Below are positions 11,946 through 22,207 of a DNA stretch of 64,000 nt, piece by piece. The position numbers were made by a program, and so were the translations under genes. How positions within the stretch are numbered: position 1 is the first letter of the stretch; each line of letters begins with the position of its first letter. The stretch is from Adiantum capillus-veneris (lineage: Eukaryota; Streptophyta; Polypodiopsida; Polypodiales; Pteridaceae). The stretch lies in assembly GCA_014529385.2 (NCBI GenBank), contig CM043964.1:133894420-133958419 (forward strand). Direction: 5' to 3'. The notes beneath the pieces are model-generated. The model searched no databases, had not been told where the DNA came from, and was given only the letters and a program-made list of their open reading frames with translations.

Positions 11946-12170
11946 TGTTGGAATTAGGGTTGCAGGAAAACACACACAGCTTGGAGAAGACGAAGGAAGC
12001 TCAAGGCACACAACAGAGTATATTACTTAGTGTGCAATGGAAAAGATAGATAACCCTAGAGTGATGGGCATATATACAATGCACGAGGGAAAAACCTCCT
12101 AAAGAGGAAAAAATGCCCCGGTGGTCCTAAGTGTGTTCACACACATCACTGCCACATGTATATGGTAACA
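11946..12170 (-). repeat. 5' LTR of the minus-strand copia element
   Basis: The segment is bounded by TGTTGGAATT on one side and GGTAACA on the other (225 bp, TG...CA ends). It sits immediately outside the primer site, and the TGTTGGAATT start is common in plant copia LTRs. No second copy is in the window, so its outer edge is inferred from the CA end and the return of plus-strand copia sequence at 12,171. Confidence 0.65.
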
Positions 12171-12510
12171 ATAGACTGCTACACAAACAAACCTTGCAAC
12201 AAATGCGGTAACAAGGGACACCCTCCTTCTTGATGCTACTCAAATGGAGGTAGTAGTAGTGGAGAAAGCAACAGTAGTAGAAGCAACATCAAAAGCTACG
12301 AATGGAAGAGACCTATCAAAGGGCCATCTCACATGGTAGAAGACGAATAAGACAAAGGCAAGAACAACCTTGTCTTTTATGAAGACGTACTTTGAAGATG
12401 CAGCCTCTCTACTTGTAGGGGAGGACTTTTATTTTCGTGTGTGGATATTACCATCCTGTGTGGATATTGCATCTTCAGTACTTTGTCATAGTCCAAACCT
12501 CAAGGGGAGG
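12171..12510 (+). pseudogene. Copia gag C-terminal fragment with zinc knuckle, then polypurine tract
   Basis: In the plus frame, near 12,190-12,235, the residues read CNKCGNKGHPPS, a stop, then Cys, which is a CCHC knuckle with one nonsense change. A Ser/Gly-rich tail follows. At 12,498-12,510 the purine-rich AAGGGGAGGAT precedes a TGTGAAG start, as at a 3' LTR. No pol lies between, so this was probably a short non-autonomous copia derivative carrying only gag. Confidence 0.5.
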
Positions 12511-12512
12511 AT

Positions 12513-12718
12513 TGTGAAGTGTGAGCTTTGTCGTAAAGTGTGAGTCAAGGAGAGAAGAGTGGAATTATCCCACGTGCTGTGGAGCCACTTAAAGCTCATT
12601 TTCATGAATGAAAAAACACAACTCTATTTTGCACTACATGCTTGTCTATGGTGAGCTTGTGCTAAGCTAAGTCAATCTCAAGATTGTGTTTATGAGTCCA
12701 AACTAATTCTATCTTGCA
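12513..12718 (+). repeat. Putative 3' LTR remnant of the plus-strand copia derivative
   Basis: The sequence begins TGTGAAGTGTGAGC directly after a polypurine tract. Its right end is not defined because family A gag begins at about 12,719. The 5' LTR of this element is not recognised near 8,800. Confidence 0.35.
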
Positions 12719-13033
12719 CTATGTTTCTCTTTCGTCCACCCTAGCTAGCACGATCCCATTCCTAACATCATCAAGAGGCCTCCTAAGCTCTCTCTCCTCT
12801 TGGAGAGGAAGGGTAATCCCATAAGCACAAAGTTGTTGAGTAACTCCGGCTTGCAAAGCATGGTTCCCCATAGCTTGCTGCAACCTAGTAACAAGATAAG
12901 TGACAAATATGGGGGCATCATCATTTACACCTTCATGTGAAAAATCAATGTTATCAGTGTTCATTCTACTCTCTTGGTTATTATTAGCTATGCTAATTAT
13001 ATTTATGTGCTTACTTAGTGTATTCTTTGGCAA
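12719..13033 (-). pseudogene. Family A gypsy gag, N-terminal piece
   Basis: The minus-strand peptide has the segment FVTYLVTRLQQAMGNHALQA. It corresponds to the VNYLVSRLQQAMGNPSLQ segment at the gag start of the plus-strand family A copy at about 61,930-62,000. It continues with a charged QEERELRRP region and is cut off at 12,719. It lies about 370 bp inside a tRNA-Met primer site, as expected for gag. Confidence 0.7.
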
Positions 13034-13392
13034 TTCAAAACCTTAGTTGCTACTCCTCTTACCCTTTGAAAATCAGCACTTAAGTATCTACACGCACGAC
13101 TCAAGTTGGTTAATTATAGAGAGTAGTGGAGTGGATCTAATATTGCAGCATTGTCGAGGGCTAGCTCCTTTGGGACTTCTTATGGCTCAATAATGGGAAA
13201 GCCGTAAGAAAGTCTAAAAAGACCCCATTATTAAGACCAAAGCTCCCGAGGTGTGCACCATATCCCACATAGTGGTCTCAACAAAATTGATTATAGATCC
13301 CAGTCCCACTTACCCTAATATAATTAACAAAATTAACCATTAATAGGCTACTTAAGGACCTCTCTTCTTAAGCAAGAAAAGAGAAGCCAAAT
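13034..13392 (-). other. Family A leader between primer site and gag
   Basis: No gene is present. The stretch corresponds to the untranslated leader between primer site and gag. It contains the phrases about AATGGGAAAGCCGTAAG and GACCCCATTATTAAG, which recur in diverged form in the leader of the plus copy at about 61,560-61,680. Confidence 0.5.
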
Positions 13393-13404
13393 GCTCTGAT
13401 ACCA
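13393..13404 (-). promoter_or_regulatory. Primer binding site (tRNA-Met) of family A copy a
   Basis: The plus strand reads GCTCTGATACCA, so the minus strand gives TGGTATCAGAGC, an exact match to the plant initiator tRNA-Met primer site. It is one base from the LTR edge at 13,406. The same site occurs at 61,445-61,456 in the plus-strand copy. Confidence 0.85.
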
Positions 13405-14128
13405 ATGAAATGGAAATGGCCTATGAACTTTGAGAACAGCGGAATTAAGAGAATTAGAGTGAGCATTTTTTGTGAGATTATTTAAAGAACACAGAGGGTG
13501 AACTTAATTGATGGTAGAAACATAAACATAGTACTTAAGTAACTTGGCATGAACAATACTTTTGCAAGAGAGAGTAGTAGAGAACATGACAATAGTTGAG
13601 GACTGGATTTACTTGGAGCCGACGGTCCCCCCTCCAAAAGATGTTTGTATTATAGATTCTTCCATCAAGAGAGACTTGGTAATCTTTGTGTTCCTTGTGA
13701 ACTAGGTGATGCAATGAATATGGAAAGCTTCATGCATCACGAGCATAACATAAACTTTGCAAAAAGCATTAACTATCCCAAGCCTCAATCCCAAGGCCTC
13801 AAAAACCTTCGAAGGTGGAGAGAGCTAGTGGGGAATGAGGGTAGGGAAGAGGAACATGAAGCATTCCTTAGGAGAAAGAAGTAGTTCCTCACTTATAATT
13901 ACTCTTCTTGCTAGCATACATAATAGCATAGTAATGAATATGGAGAAGATGGCAAGTTTAAGCATTGAAGCATGGATCTTGGTTGGATTTGCATTCCATA
14001 GCCAAGAGTGTTGGTGTAGGCTCTCAACTTCTCTACTAGCTTGGAGAAGGAGATGGAGCTCTTACACTTTGCACTTCACACAATGAGAGTGTGTGTGGGA
14101 GAGTATACCCCCTCTCATGCTTGGTCCA

Positions 14129-14136
<8 letters not shown>

Positions 14137-14183
<47 letters not shown>
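14137..14183. repeat. (CT)n microsatellite
   Basis: An uninterrupted CT tract inside the family A LTR. Confidence 0.9.
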
Positions 14184-14188
<5 letters not shown>

Positions 14189-14455
14189 ATTTAATTATAT
14201 CATTTGGACATGTGTCCTCTTTTTCCTCTTTGAGAGAAAGAACTTAATTATTTATTTTTATGCATCTAATTTCTCATTGAAGCACCTTAGTTAGCAAGCA
14301 CGACAAGCACCTCATGCTTGGGTAGGATTCCCACCTCAAGGTCAACCCTAGCTTGCCTAAGGTCAAAGGACTTTTTAACACTAACTTTTGGAGGTCTTTA
14401 ATGAAGCTAACCCTAAGGTTCTGGACATCTGGGTAGGCAAAAAACGGAGCGCCTT

Positions 14456-14806
14456 TACCCCAACAATCGCCCACTTAAAGGGCATGCTCGGATAAGTGAG
14501 ACCTACTAGCTAAACTACTGGTATGTACAAGAAAATAAGTGAGAGACTCTCTCAACCTACGTCCACTGGCTCACTCTGTCGATCTACACGTAGTAAACGT
14601 ACAGCTCTGATGGTAGGTTAGTGTGTGTACCCCAACAATCTCCCACTTAAAGGCAATGCACCGATAAGTGAGACCTACTAGCTAAACTACTAGTTTGTAC
14701 AAGAAAACAGGTGAGACTCTCTCAACCTACATCCACTGGCTCACTCTATCGATCTACACATAGTAGACGTATCGGCTCTGATGGTAGGCTAGTGTGTGTA
14801 CCCACG
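14456..14806. repeat. Two tandem ~175-bp repeats
   Basis: The phrases CCCAACAATCGCCCACTTAA (14,459) and CCCAACAATCTCCCACTTAA (14,633) begin two units that continue in parallel through GATAAGTGAGACCTACTAGC, CTCTCTCAACCTAC and GCTCTGATGGTAGG. The units differ at scattered positions. Their start, GCGCCTTTACCCCAACA, recurs alone at about 16,560, at the other side of the inserted segment. Confidence 0.8.
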
Positions 14807-16594
14807 CTAGAGCCTGCATGTAAATCTCGTAGACAACTCTGTATGGTCTACAAAGCTCTACGAAGCATCATGCTAGTGTTAGTCAGTGTACGACTGACTA
14901 TCCCTGCTGCAAATTCTCCCACTACAGCTGCTAGATCGGGCCTCGACACTAACAAGTCGAACGTGAGACGTCGAAAAACTGATGAAATTTGCAAAAACCC
15001 AGCTGTACTCACCTCCCCTACACTATCTGAAATCACTGCATCATCAGGACCATCCATCACGTATGGACATGTCAACACCGATACTAGGAAACATACGTCC
15101 TTGTCTCCTATAGGCAAAACTATGCAACCTGGTACCAACTCATCAGCCTCTAACATGAGCATGTCAAAAAACTCCATATCTATCAGCTCTGTCTGTGTCT
15201 CTAGGGAGCAAACCTGTTCTACCTGTGCCTACATAAAGTCTAACAACACTGGCTGTGTCTCACTAGAGCACTGCCACTCTACCTCTGTCTCTACAGAGTC
15301 TAGTGGCACGTCCTGCACAACTAAATGCTCTGTCTTGTGAGCACGGTGGAGCTCACCTGCAAAGGAGACACGTTTCATCTCTCGCTCATAGCATGCCAGT
15401 GACAAAACCACGTTTCAAACCTCAGACACATGCATAGGATATACCAGGCCGCTGTTGGCTCCTCTGGCAATCACTAATAAACCACAATGGATCTGAAAAG
15501 ACTGCTCACTAAGTAGTATCTGACAACCAAATGTTGGTAACTATCTCACTGAGATCAAGCTCTATCTCAGCTAAGGAATGTAGAGAACATGTCGTAGCGT
15601 GTAGGATGCGCCACTTGGCAATTACAAGTAAGCGTCTCCTGCATCCTCTATCTCAAACACCAAACCATCATCCAAGTGCAAACAACCAAGTCTTCCACTA
15701 GGAAATGTGCTAAAGCACTCAAGCTATCATCGCCACTCCCCACAAGCTCTATCTTGCTCGCTTCTGTCCTGGCTGCCTTAACCCCAATTGGCAATGCCTC
15801 GCATTTGATTCACTGCAAGCCTATTTGGTTGAGCTCTCACTACCCGACTCAAGCCTTGGTACTCCTTTGCATTCCCCCAATTTCCTCTCAGCTTCCCCTG
15901 TTTGGCCTCAAGTTCTACTGGCTGCCCGAATATACACAGAGTTTTTGCATTCGAGTTGCCCAAAGCTCTGTACGAGCTTCTTGGTGATTTTTTTACCCAA
16001 GGCTCTGCAGGCCTATCCTCGCTTGCAAATTGCTCTCGGTTCAAGCCCTCTACTTGTGCTCGATACCTTGCTTTGCATCCAATTCCCTTGCTCGATTTCC
16101 TGTTGTCCTATTTCTTGTAGAGATCCCAAATGTTCTTTGAGATTCTCCAAGTCCGAAAGGGGTGGTGCACGCCGAGGATTCGATCGTCGAGATCCTCAAT
16201 CTCCTCTGATAGAGCCCCGATTCGTGTTGGATCTGTTGTCACCACCAAGCTCAAGTTTGAGCTCCGAGCTCCGCCATAGCCGGCGATCTCTGTCGCTTGA
16301 GTCGGTCCTCGAAGAGCGGTCACGCACGTGGCTCTCCGTCGTAGCTTGGATATCACTTGTGAGTGCGAGTGTGTGCAAATGTGTGCGTGCGTGCATGGTG
16401 CGGCGTATACTGGGAAGGGAAAGAGCACAAGGCAGTGTGGGTGGAGCATCCTCAAGAAGAAGATAGTGAGGAGCTTCTCATTCTCATGTTTATAAGAATA
16501 AGGGTATGTACACATGTGGGCGGGCGGCGGACACTGAACGTACGGGCAGGAAAGACGAAGCGCCTTTACCCCAACAGGTGTGTGGCTTGTGTAG

Positions 16595-16602
<8 letters not shown>
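14807..16602. other. Inserted segment of unknown type within the LTR
   Basis: Open frames exist on both strands, for example minus 15,177-14,848 and 15,411-15,229, which share a frame-like acidic composition and could be a decayed minus-strand protein. No motif was recognised. The 16,150-16,500 part is GC-richer and looks like a gene 5' region on the minus strand, but I cannot assign it. The segment is bracketed by GCGCCTTTACCCCAACA at 14,450 and 16,560. Confidence 0.4.

Positions 16603-16659
<57 letters not shown>
16603..16659. repeat. (GA)n microsatellite
   Basis: An uninterrupted GA tract in the family A LTR, of opposite polarity to the CT tract at 14,137. Confidence 0.9.
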
Positions 16660-16661
<2 letters not shown>

Positions 16662-16974
16662 GATTTTGCTACTTTACTCTTGCTACAAGCCTATTGGCTC
16701 AAGCCTTGGGCTAGCCAATGAATGAGTCCAGTCATAGCAAGCAAGGGGTGTAGCATTTGGACAAGTGTCCTCCTTTTCCCCTTTGAGATAAAGATCTTAA
16801 TTATTTAATTGAATCTAAATTCTTATTGGACCTCCCTATAGGTCATCCAATAGGATTCAGGCACATTATGAGGGGAATATTACTCAAGGCTTGACATGTG
16901 TCATTTATGCCTCTTGAGTCTTGGGCTTGCCTTGAGTGTGTGTGTGTGTGAGTGTTCTCTCTCATGCCCGTACC

Positions 16975-17212
16975 TTTAGGGCTCATCTTTGACTTGAACA
17001 CCTCAAGCACCTTGGTCATCAAGCACGAGAAGCACCTTAGTCATGAAGCATGACAAGCACCTCAAGCACCTATCTTTAGGGCTCATCTTTGACTTGAACA
17101 CCTCAAGCACCTTAGTCATTAAGCACGACAAGCACCTCAAGAACCTTAGTCATCAAGCACGACAAGCACCTCAAGCACCTTAGTCAGCAAGCACGACAAA
17201 CACCTCAAGCTT
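16975..17212. repeat. ~36-bp minisatellite (CAAGCACCTTAGTCATCAAG units)
   Basis: At least five imperfect units read like CAAGCACCTTAGTCATCAAG followed by CACGACAAGCACCT. They are interrupted once by a repeated TTTAGGGCTCATCTTTGAC block (16,977 and 17,072). The minisatellite is a property of this LTR copy; a single unit occurs at 14,279-14,310. Confidence 0.75.
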
Positions 17213-17630
17213 GGGTCGGGTTCCCACCTCAAGCTCAACCCTACCTTGCCTAAGGTCTTAGATCTAAGGACTTTTAACACTAACCTTTGGAGGTCTTTAA
17301 TGAAGCTAACACTAAGGTCTTTTAGGCTCCATTAGTTGCACATTGCTCTTTGATAGACTATCTCTTTTTGGACCCCTATTGAAATGTAACCATCTCTCCT
17401 CTTGGTCCCTGTTGAGATAAGTCTAGAAGCACTTATTGCACATTACTTTTTGGTAGACCATTTCCTTTTAGACCCCGATTGACATGCAACCATCTCTTCT
17501 TTTGGTCCCTTGCTGAGATAGGTCTAGAAGCACATATCTATATCCTAACTCTTATTCACCTTTTAGCTTCCCATATTGAATGACCAGTTTAATTTGAGAA
17601 AATCATTTGGTAAAGTTAGATTTTATGACA

Positions 17631-18687
17631 TGAAAAAAATTCCCTAAAGTTATTCTTAATCAAAGCAGTCTGTAGCAGATTATTAGATTAGCAAGCCACA
17701 ATAAATGAAAATCACCTATCATTACTAGACCAAAAAGAGATCTTATCAGAAGATATCAGAACCCAACAATTGCCAAGGTCCAAATCTTAAGTCAATTCAT
17801 AACAAGTGTAACCCACTATCATAACCAATCAAAGAAAAACAAGGGTTTGATTCGACTAAACGAGATAGTTTTTTGCCTACCCAAAGTTATTAAGCACATC
17901 ATTACCAAGAGATTAAAAAGGCTTGGGTCAAAAGAAAGACCATGGTAGTAGAACAAACCAACATAGTGGAAAAGATAGTGAGCACTAGGTAACCATGATC
18001 CAACTACAGATCAGAAGTGAGGGATTTAAGCAAAAAAACCTGCAAAGAAGTCCTTCCCCATAATCCATGATGGTATAAATGAGTGAAGCTCTCCATTTTC
18101 ATCATAGCGAGCATCAAAATTCCAACCAATCATTAACTCTTTCCTTCTTGTAGTAAAAAAAACTTCCATTCTCTCAATTTGGCAATCAACAAAATAGAAT
18201 GTGCAAATCTTCATTATCATTTAGTGAATCACTTTATGATCATCATACTTTAGAACTTCAACCATCCTTTCTTTATTGGCAGACAAAAAGGAAAAAGACC
18301 AAGTCTAAGCGAGGTTCAGGTAACCCTCACCTAAAATAGTAGCAAGATTTCGATGCAAATTGGCCTCCATTTCCAAAGAAAAATTCGAAGGTAATTGAGG
18401 CATCATAGGTGTGGAACTGCTAAGCAAGGCCCTGTGATACAAAGGTAAGTACAGTCGTTGTTGAACTTAGGTTAGAAAGCACAAGAAAATGAATAAATGG
18501 AGACTTGCTCAGTGTGAGCAAGAGTGCATGGGACAAAATGAAAGCATCATGCAAAGTCTGCAAAAATAGCAATAGTACAATAAGACAATAGGGAAAAGAT
18601 CCATACCTTCAAAAGGAGAAGGAAAAATTTGTAGCACCATCAATGAGTCAAGCCATAGTCAGTGAAGCCCAATCGAAGTTGAGGTTT
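17631..18687 (-). pseudogene. Unidentified coding fragment (about 18,026-18,400) in otherwise empty DNA
   Basis: On the minus strand a frame reads LPSNFSLEMEANLHRNLATI near 18,400. After a possible donor site and intron it reads ERMVEVLKYDDHKVIH (about 18,270) and then ICTFYFVDCQIERMEVF to WNFDARYDENGELHSFIP (18,210-18,060). Composition and continuity look like a real exon set with one or two stops. I do not recognise the family. The rest of the interval shows no gene. Confidence 0.35.
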
Positions 18688-18806
18688 GGAGGGAGCTTTT
18701 TCCAGATTTTTCCTCAACTGAGCAATTGTAAGAAAAAGCTAATTTCGCTCCAAAATCAGTTTTTGGAGTAAGCTTTTTGGAGGGAGCCTTTTTCCTTAAT
18801 TTCTCA

Positions 18807-19252
<446 letters not shown>

Positions 19253-19429
19253 CGTGAACTTGTTAATATGTCATTCCAAAAAAATTCTAGAATTGAACAT
19301 ACATCCACATGCAGCCAATGTACAAGTTGATGAGTGTATGGTGCTAGTAGCAAATGCGGTCATGGCAATTGGTGCCAATGCCTCTCCTCACTCCATGAAT
19401 AGAAACAAACCCTACTTGGAATACAAAGT

Positions 19430-19986
19430 CACATATGGCATGAGCACATAACCGAGCCAAAGTTCGTCGTGTCTCTCCTCAACTCGCTGACAAGATTCAC
19501 AAGTTTTCCAATCTAACCTTTGAGTACATCTAGCATCTTGCACCTAGAGTCGTATCGCATAATGAGGGCATGTAGCTCTCCACCCAAAAAGAACCCATCG
19601 ATTGTTTTGATGGATATGGGTAGCTTCAAAAGGGCATGCATCAGCCAAGGATTAGCTAAAGCTACCCATATAAAAATGTTGTGCCTGCGATGGATTGCTA
19701 CCCAAAAGTCTCTAGCTTCATTTGCCTAGACATTGTCCGAAGGCCCTTGCAGATGTTCAAAAATATCCAATGTGCCAGCTTTTTGACCCTTTAGCTAGTA
19801 CCAAAATAACCTACAAGTGGTTGTTTGCTTGCTAAGGGCAAGCCCGTTGGAGAATTGGATCCCTTTATACAGACCCTTAACCTCCTTGTTTGATGGATTG
19901 TAACTTAACAGTCGACCGCTTTCATCGCCAGAGAAAGATTCCCTCTTAATAATTGCCGCTACTGTTTGTAAAGTAATTAATGCCAA
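19430..19986 (-). pseudogene. Strictosidine synthase-like (SSL/APMAP-type) gene fragment
   Basis: The minus strand reads in one frame ESGRLLSYNPSNKEVKGLYK, QFSNGLALSK, then after a stop at 19,795-19,797 LKGQKAGTLDIFEHLQGPSDNV, a stop, ANEARDFWVAIHRR, NPWLMHALLKLPI, LHALIMRYDS and LVSEL. These are the blades of the plant strictosidine synthase-like six-bladed propeller (GRLLRYDP, QFANGVALS, FPDNVR, FWVAIH in the family). The fragment covers roughly the second half of such a protein, without the N-terminal signal peptide. At least three nonsense changes make it non-functional. Family members are secretory-pathway proteins of mostly unknown substrate. It is one of three unrelated gene pieces inside the TIR element. 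Confidence 0.8.
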
Positions 19987-20170
19987 AATACCTCGCTAAT
20001 TTGTGAAATTTTCCAAAATACCCCCAATATTTCATCATAAATACCAACAATATTTTGTCATAAATTCCCACAATGCGAGTCAAATTTTCCAAAATTCCTG
20101 AAATACCCATGGTTGCGAGATTAAATTTCTCTAAAAAGTAAAAAAATCATAGCTTTTCATAAAAAATTGT
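19987..20170. repeat. AT-rich segment related to the MITE at 26,165
   Basis: The phrases TTTTCCAAAATACCCCCAAT, ATATTTTGTCATAAATTCCC and AAATTTCTC(T/C) recur in diverged form in the small TIR element at 26,165-26,550. This is probably one end of a related MITE. No gene is present. Confidence 0.5.
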
Positions 20171-20387
20171 AGCCCGCTTCTCCACTAGGGTCAGTCTGGT
20201 GGCAAGCTAGAGGCGTGCTGGCTTTGTTGAGATGAGCCAAGTAGCACCAAATGGAGATGCGATGCGATGCGTGCAGTTCCCTCTTGGCTAGAAACATTGC
20301 AGCCACCCTTCAAGTTTGTGTGGAGCCAATCTTTCCCTTTTGTTTTGTACCCCTGCTTCTGCTATATATTGGGTTGTTTTACCTGAA

Positions 20388-20390
<3 letters not shown>

Positions 20391-20431
<41 letters not shown>

Positions 20432-20432
20432 T

Positions 20433-20461
<29 letters not shown>
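20391..20461. repeat. (CT)n-(CA)n microsatellite
   Basis: A CT run followed directly by a CA run, just upstream of the PsbX-like fragment. Confidence 0.9.
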
Positions 20462-20463
<2 letters not shown>

Positions 20464-20602
20464 CTCAATTGGGCGCTTAGAGCTAAGGGTGAGTTAGAAA
20501 GAGAATAAGAAGACGATTTGGGTCAGTCAGCCTCCCCCACCATTGTTGATACTGTTGTCATGAATAGAGCTTGCGGAGAGTACAATATTGATCGAGGTCG
20601 CC

Positions 20603-20985
20603 ATGGGCGCTGTTGCAACTGTTGCAACCTTCCCTCTCCACCTCGCTTGCTCCTCAAGCATCGTGGAAGAGTGCGAGGTTCTGTCCCGCTGTGGTCCCTG
20701 CTTGCTAGCTCCCACTCCTGGCATGGATTCTCCTCTCAAGCTTGTCTCAAATGGAAACCGCGTCTCCTGCATGAGTGTGGATGGAAAGAAAGAGATCAAC
20801 CTTTGCGGCACTGGCAGCCCTCGTTGTACTTGATGCAGTTGTCCTTCCAGATATGGGCTCCTGGAGTATCACCCTCGCTGAAGAAACACCTTCTGCTTAG
20901 TGTTGTAGCAGGACTAGGTTTCGTCCTTGTTGCCATTGGAGGTGTTGTAGCTATGGTCGAAGTGATTCTGCGAGTTGTGAGTAAC
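20603..20985 (+). pseudogene. PsbX-like (photosystem II) gene fragment
   Basis: The start MGAVATVATFPLHLACSSS looks like a chloroplast transit peptide. After a frameshift near 20,795 the frame gives STFAALAALVVLDAVVLPD, a thylakoid-targeting-like hydrophobic stretch. After a second shift it gives APGVSPSLKKHLLLSVVAG and FVLVAIGGVVAMV. The last part matches the conserved single membrane helix of nuclear-encoded PsbX (SPSLKNLLLSxVAG, then the helix), a small photosystem II subunit. The implied length (~125 residues) fits a PsbX precursor. The usual C-terminal VSNFDPVKR is not preserved. The two frameshifts mean it is not expressed as a functional protein. The assignment is from memory of the family pattern. 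Confidence 0.6.
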
Positions 20986-21006
20986 CACCATATTTTTTTT
21001 AATGCA

Positions 21007-21670
21007 GTTGAATGGAATCCCCCTCCCTAACCTGGAGCACATGGATTGCCTCGAAGCAGATGACGAGGAGCTATCTGATGAGCAGAAGATAGCCATGGCT
21101 AAATGGTTTCTTCTGAGTCCTCCACCTGGAGAGATTCAGTACGTCGCTAAAGATTTGCAAGGAGTGCTTTCAGATGAAGCAATTTACAAGCAGCATCTCG
21201 GGAGGCTTTTATCGACTTGCGGACTTCTCAGGTTGCTACACTTGACCATATTAAGCAGGTTTGTACAAGACTGGCATTGAATTTCCATCAGCCTATGTAG
21301 AGGATGCCATTGATGTTGAGTGATGCGATACATTGATGAAACATTTCCAAGAGGACATTGCTCTATGTATCCCACAAATGGCCCAAAGGACTCTAAGGAT
21401 TCACAAAGTTCTTAACTCACAATCATTAAGTTAGAGTCCAAAAAACCTCTGCAATGAAAGAGGGTGCTCTGTTTGGAAAGCTCAGCTGCATGGTGACCTC
21501 CAAACGGTAGAGCTAAAAGGCCATATAAATGTTTTAGCGCATTATCTTGACAAAGGAAATGTTCAGTTGGATACTGGCTATAAGTGTAAAAATGCTACAA
21601 TTTTGCAGGGGCCATCAGAGGCTGCCTTAGCAGTCACAACCATAATCCGGCACATCAAGCAGCTTGGGTC
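21007..21670 (+). pseudogene. F-actin capping protein alpha subunit gene fragment
   Basis: A splice-acceptor-like TTTTTTTTAATGCAG precedes 21,007. From the ATG at 21,041 the frame reads DDEELSDEQKIAMAKWFLLS, PPPGEIQYVAKDL, QGVLSDEAIYKQH. Later pieces read FIDLRTSQVATLDHIKQVCT (about 21,208-21,270) and HINVLAHYLDKGNVQLDTGY with KNATILQGPSEAALAVTTII (about 21,510-21,650). All three are hallmark segments of the plant capping protein alpha subunit, which with the beta subunit caps actin filament barbed ends. The middle of the protein is deleted and the pieces lie in different frames, so it is a broken copy. The retained acceptor argues for capture from genomic DNA rather than from a spliced mRNA. 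Confidence 0.85.
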
Positions 21671-21875
21671 GCGTAGGAAAAGGGAAGAGCGACGCTACAT
21701 CCAATGTGGAGGAGTATTGGGTTGGCAATTATATTCAAGTGATCATCAATTGCAACTACACCTGTTGCCTTACAGTTATAATTATAATTAGTGAGAGGGG
21801 AGTTGCACGAGACAGAGGCAAACGTCAAGGTCGAAACCTGCCGAAACGACTACTTGTGCATGAGCATGATCATCA

Positions 21876-21879
<4 letters not shown>

Positions 21880-21930
<51 letters not shown>

Positions 21931-21935
21931 CGCTC
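21880..21935. repeat. (CT)n microsatellite followed by a hairpin-forming segment
   Basis: A CT run is followed at 21,941-22,013 by an inverted repeat: GGGGGAGAGATAGGAATACA on one side and its complement ending TCTCTCCCCC on the other. It lies next to the right TIR. Confidence 0.8.
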
Positions 21936-22207
21936 GCTCGAAGGGGGAGAGATAGGAATACACATACACACATACAGATATGTGTGTATGTGTATTCCTA
22001 TCTCTCCCCCTTCTCTCTCTCTCTCTCTATGTAGAGAGAGAGAGGGGGTGGGATTAAGAAAAATAGCTCTCTCCAAAAAGCTCGCTCTCAAAACTGCTTT
22101 TGGAGCGAAGTGAGCTTTTTTTTTTTTTAATTGCTCAGTTGAGCAAAAATATGAAAAAGGCTCACTTCAAAGCTCCCTACAAAAGCTCTTTCCAAAGTCC
22201 CATCCCC

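Larger units (their letters stand above)
9098..12170 (-). mobile_element. Truncated Ty1/copia retrotransposon (5' LTR, gag, integrase)
   Basis: Read on the minus strand the element has a short LTR (12,170-11,946), a primer site, gag (from 11,648) and integrase (to about 9,100). Protease before integrase is the copia order. RT, RNase H and the 3' LTR are missing, so the copy is 3'-truncated at about 9,098 inside the integrase-RT spacer. It lies between two plus-strand copia gag fragments and is probably nested in them. Confidence 0.75.
13406..17630 (-). mobile_element. Family A 5' LTR, rearranged and enlarged by an internal insertion
   Basis: The LTR reads on the minus strand from 17,630 (TGTCATAAAATC, matching TGTCATAATAATC at 59,848 and the lone LTR ending at 31,666) to 13,406. 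Intact family A LTRs here are about 1.57-1.60 kb, but this one spans 4.2 kb. About 2.3 kb of unrelated sequence (14,431-16,739) sits inside it. The LTR segments around 14,195-14,430 and 16,740-17,315 are partial duplicates: both contain the TTTGGAGGTCTTTAATGAAG phrase and the AAGCACCTTAG repeats. A simple insertion would not duplicate hundreds of bases, so two partial LTRs were probably joined by recombination. Confidence 0.65.

Noticed and set aside
14711-15340. 209-codon plus-strand Ser/Thr-rich frame
   Set aside because: No motif or homology pattern is recognised. It overlaps minus frames of equal quality and begins inside a tandem repeat, so coding is not supported.
20518-21030. 170-codon plus-strand frame as one gene
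   Set aside because: Only its end matches the PsbX helix; the rest is out of frame with the transit-peptide part and runs through an intron-like acceptor into the capping fragment.
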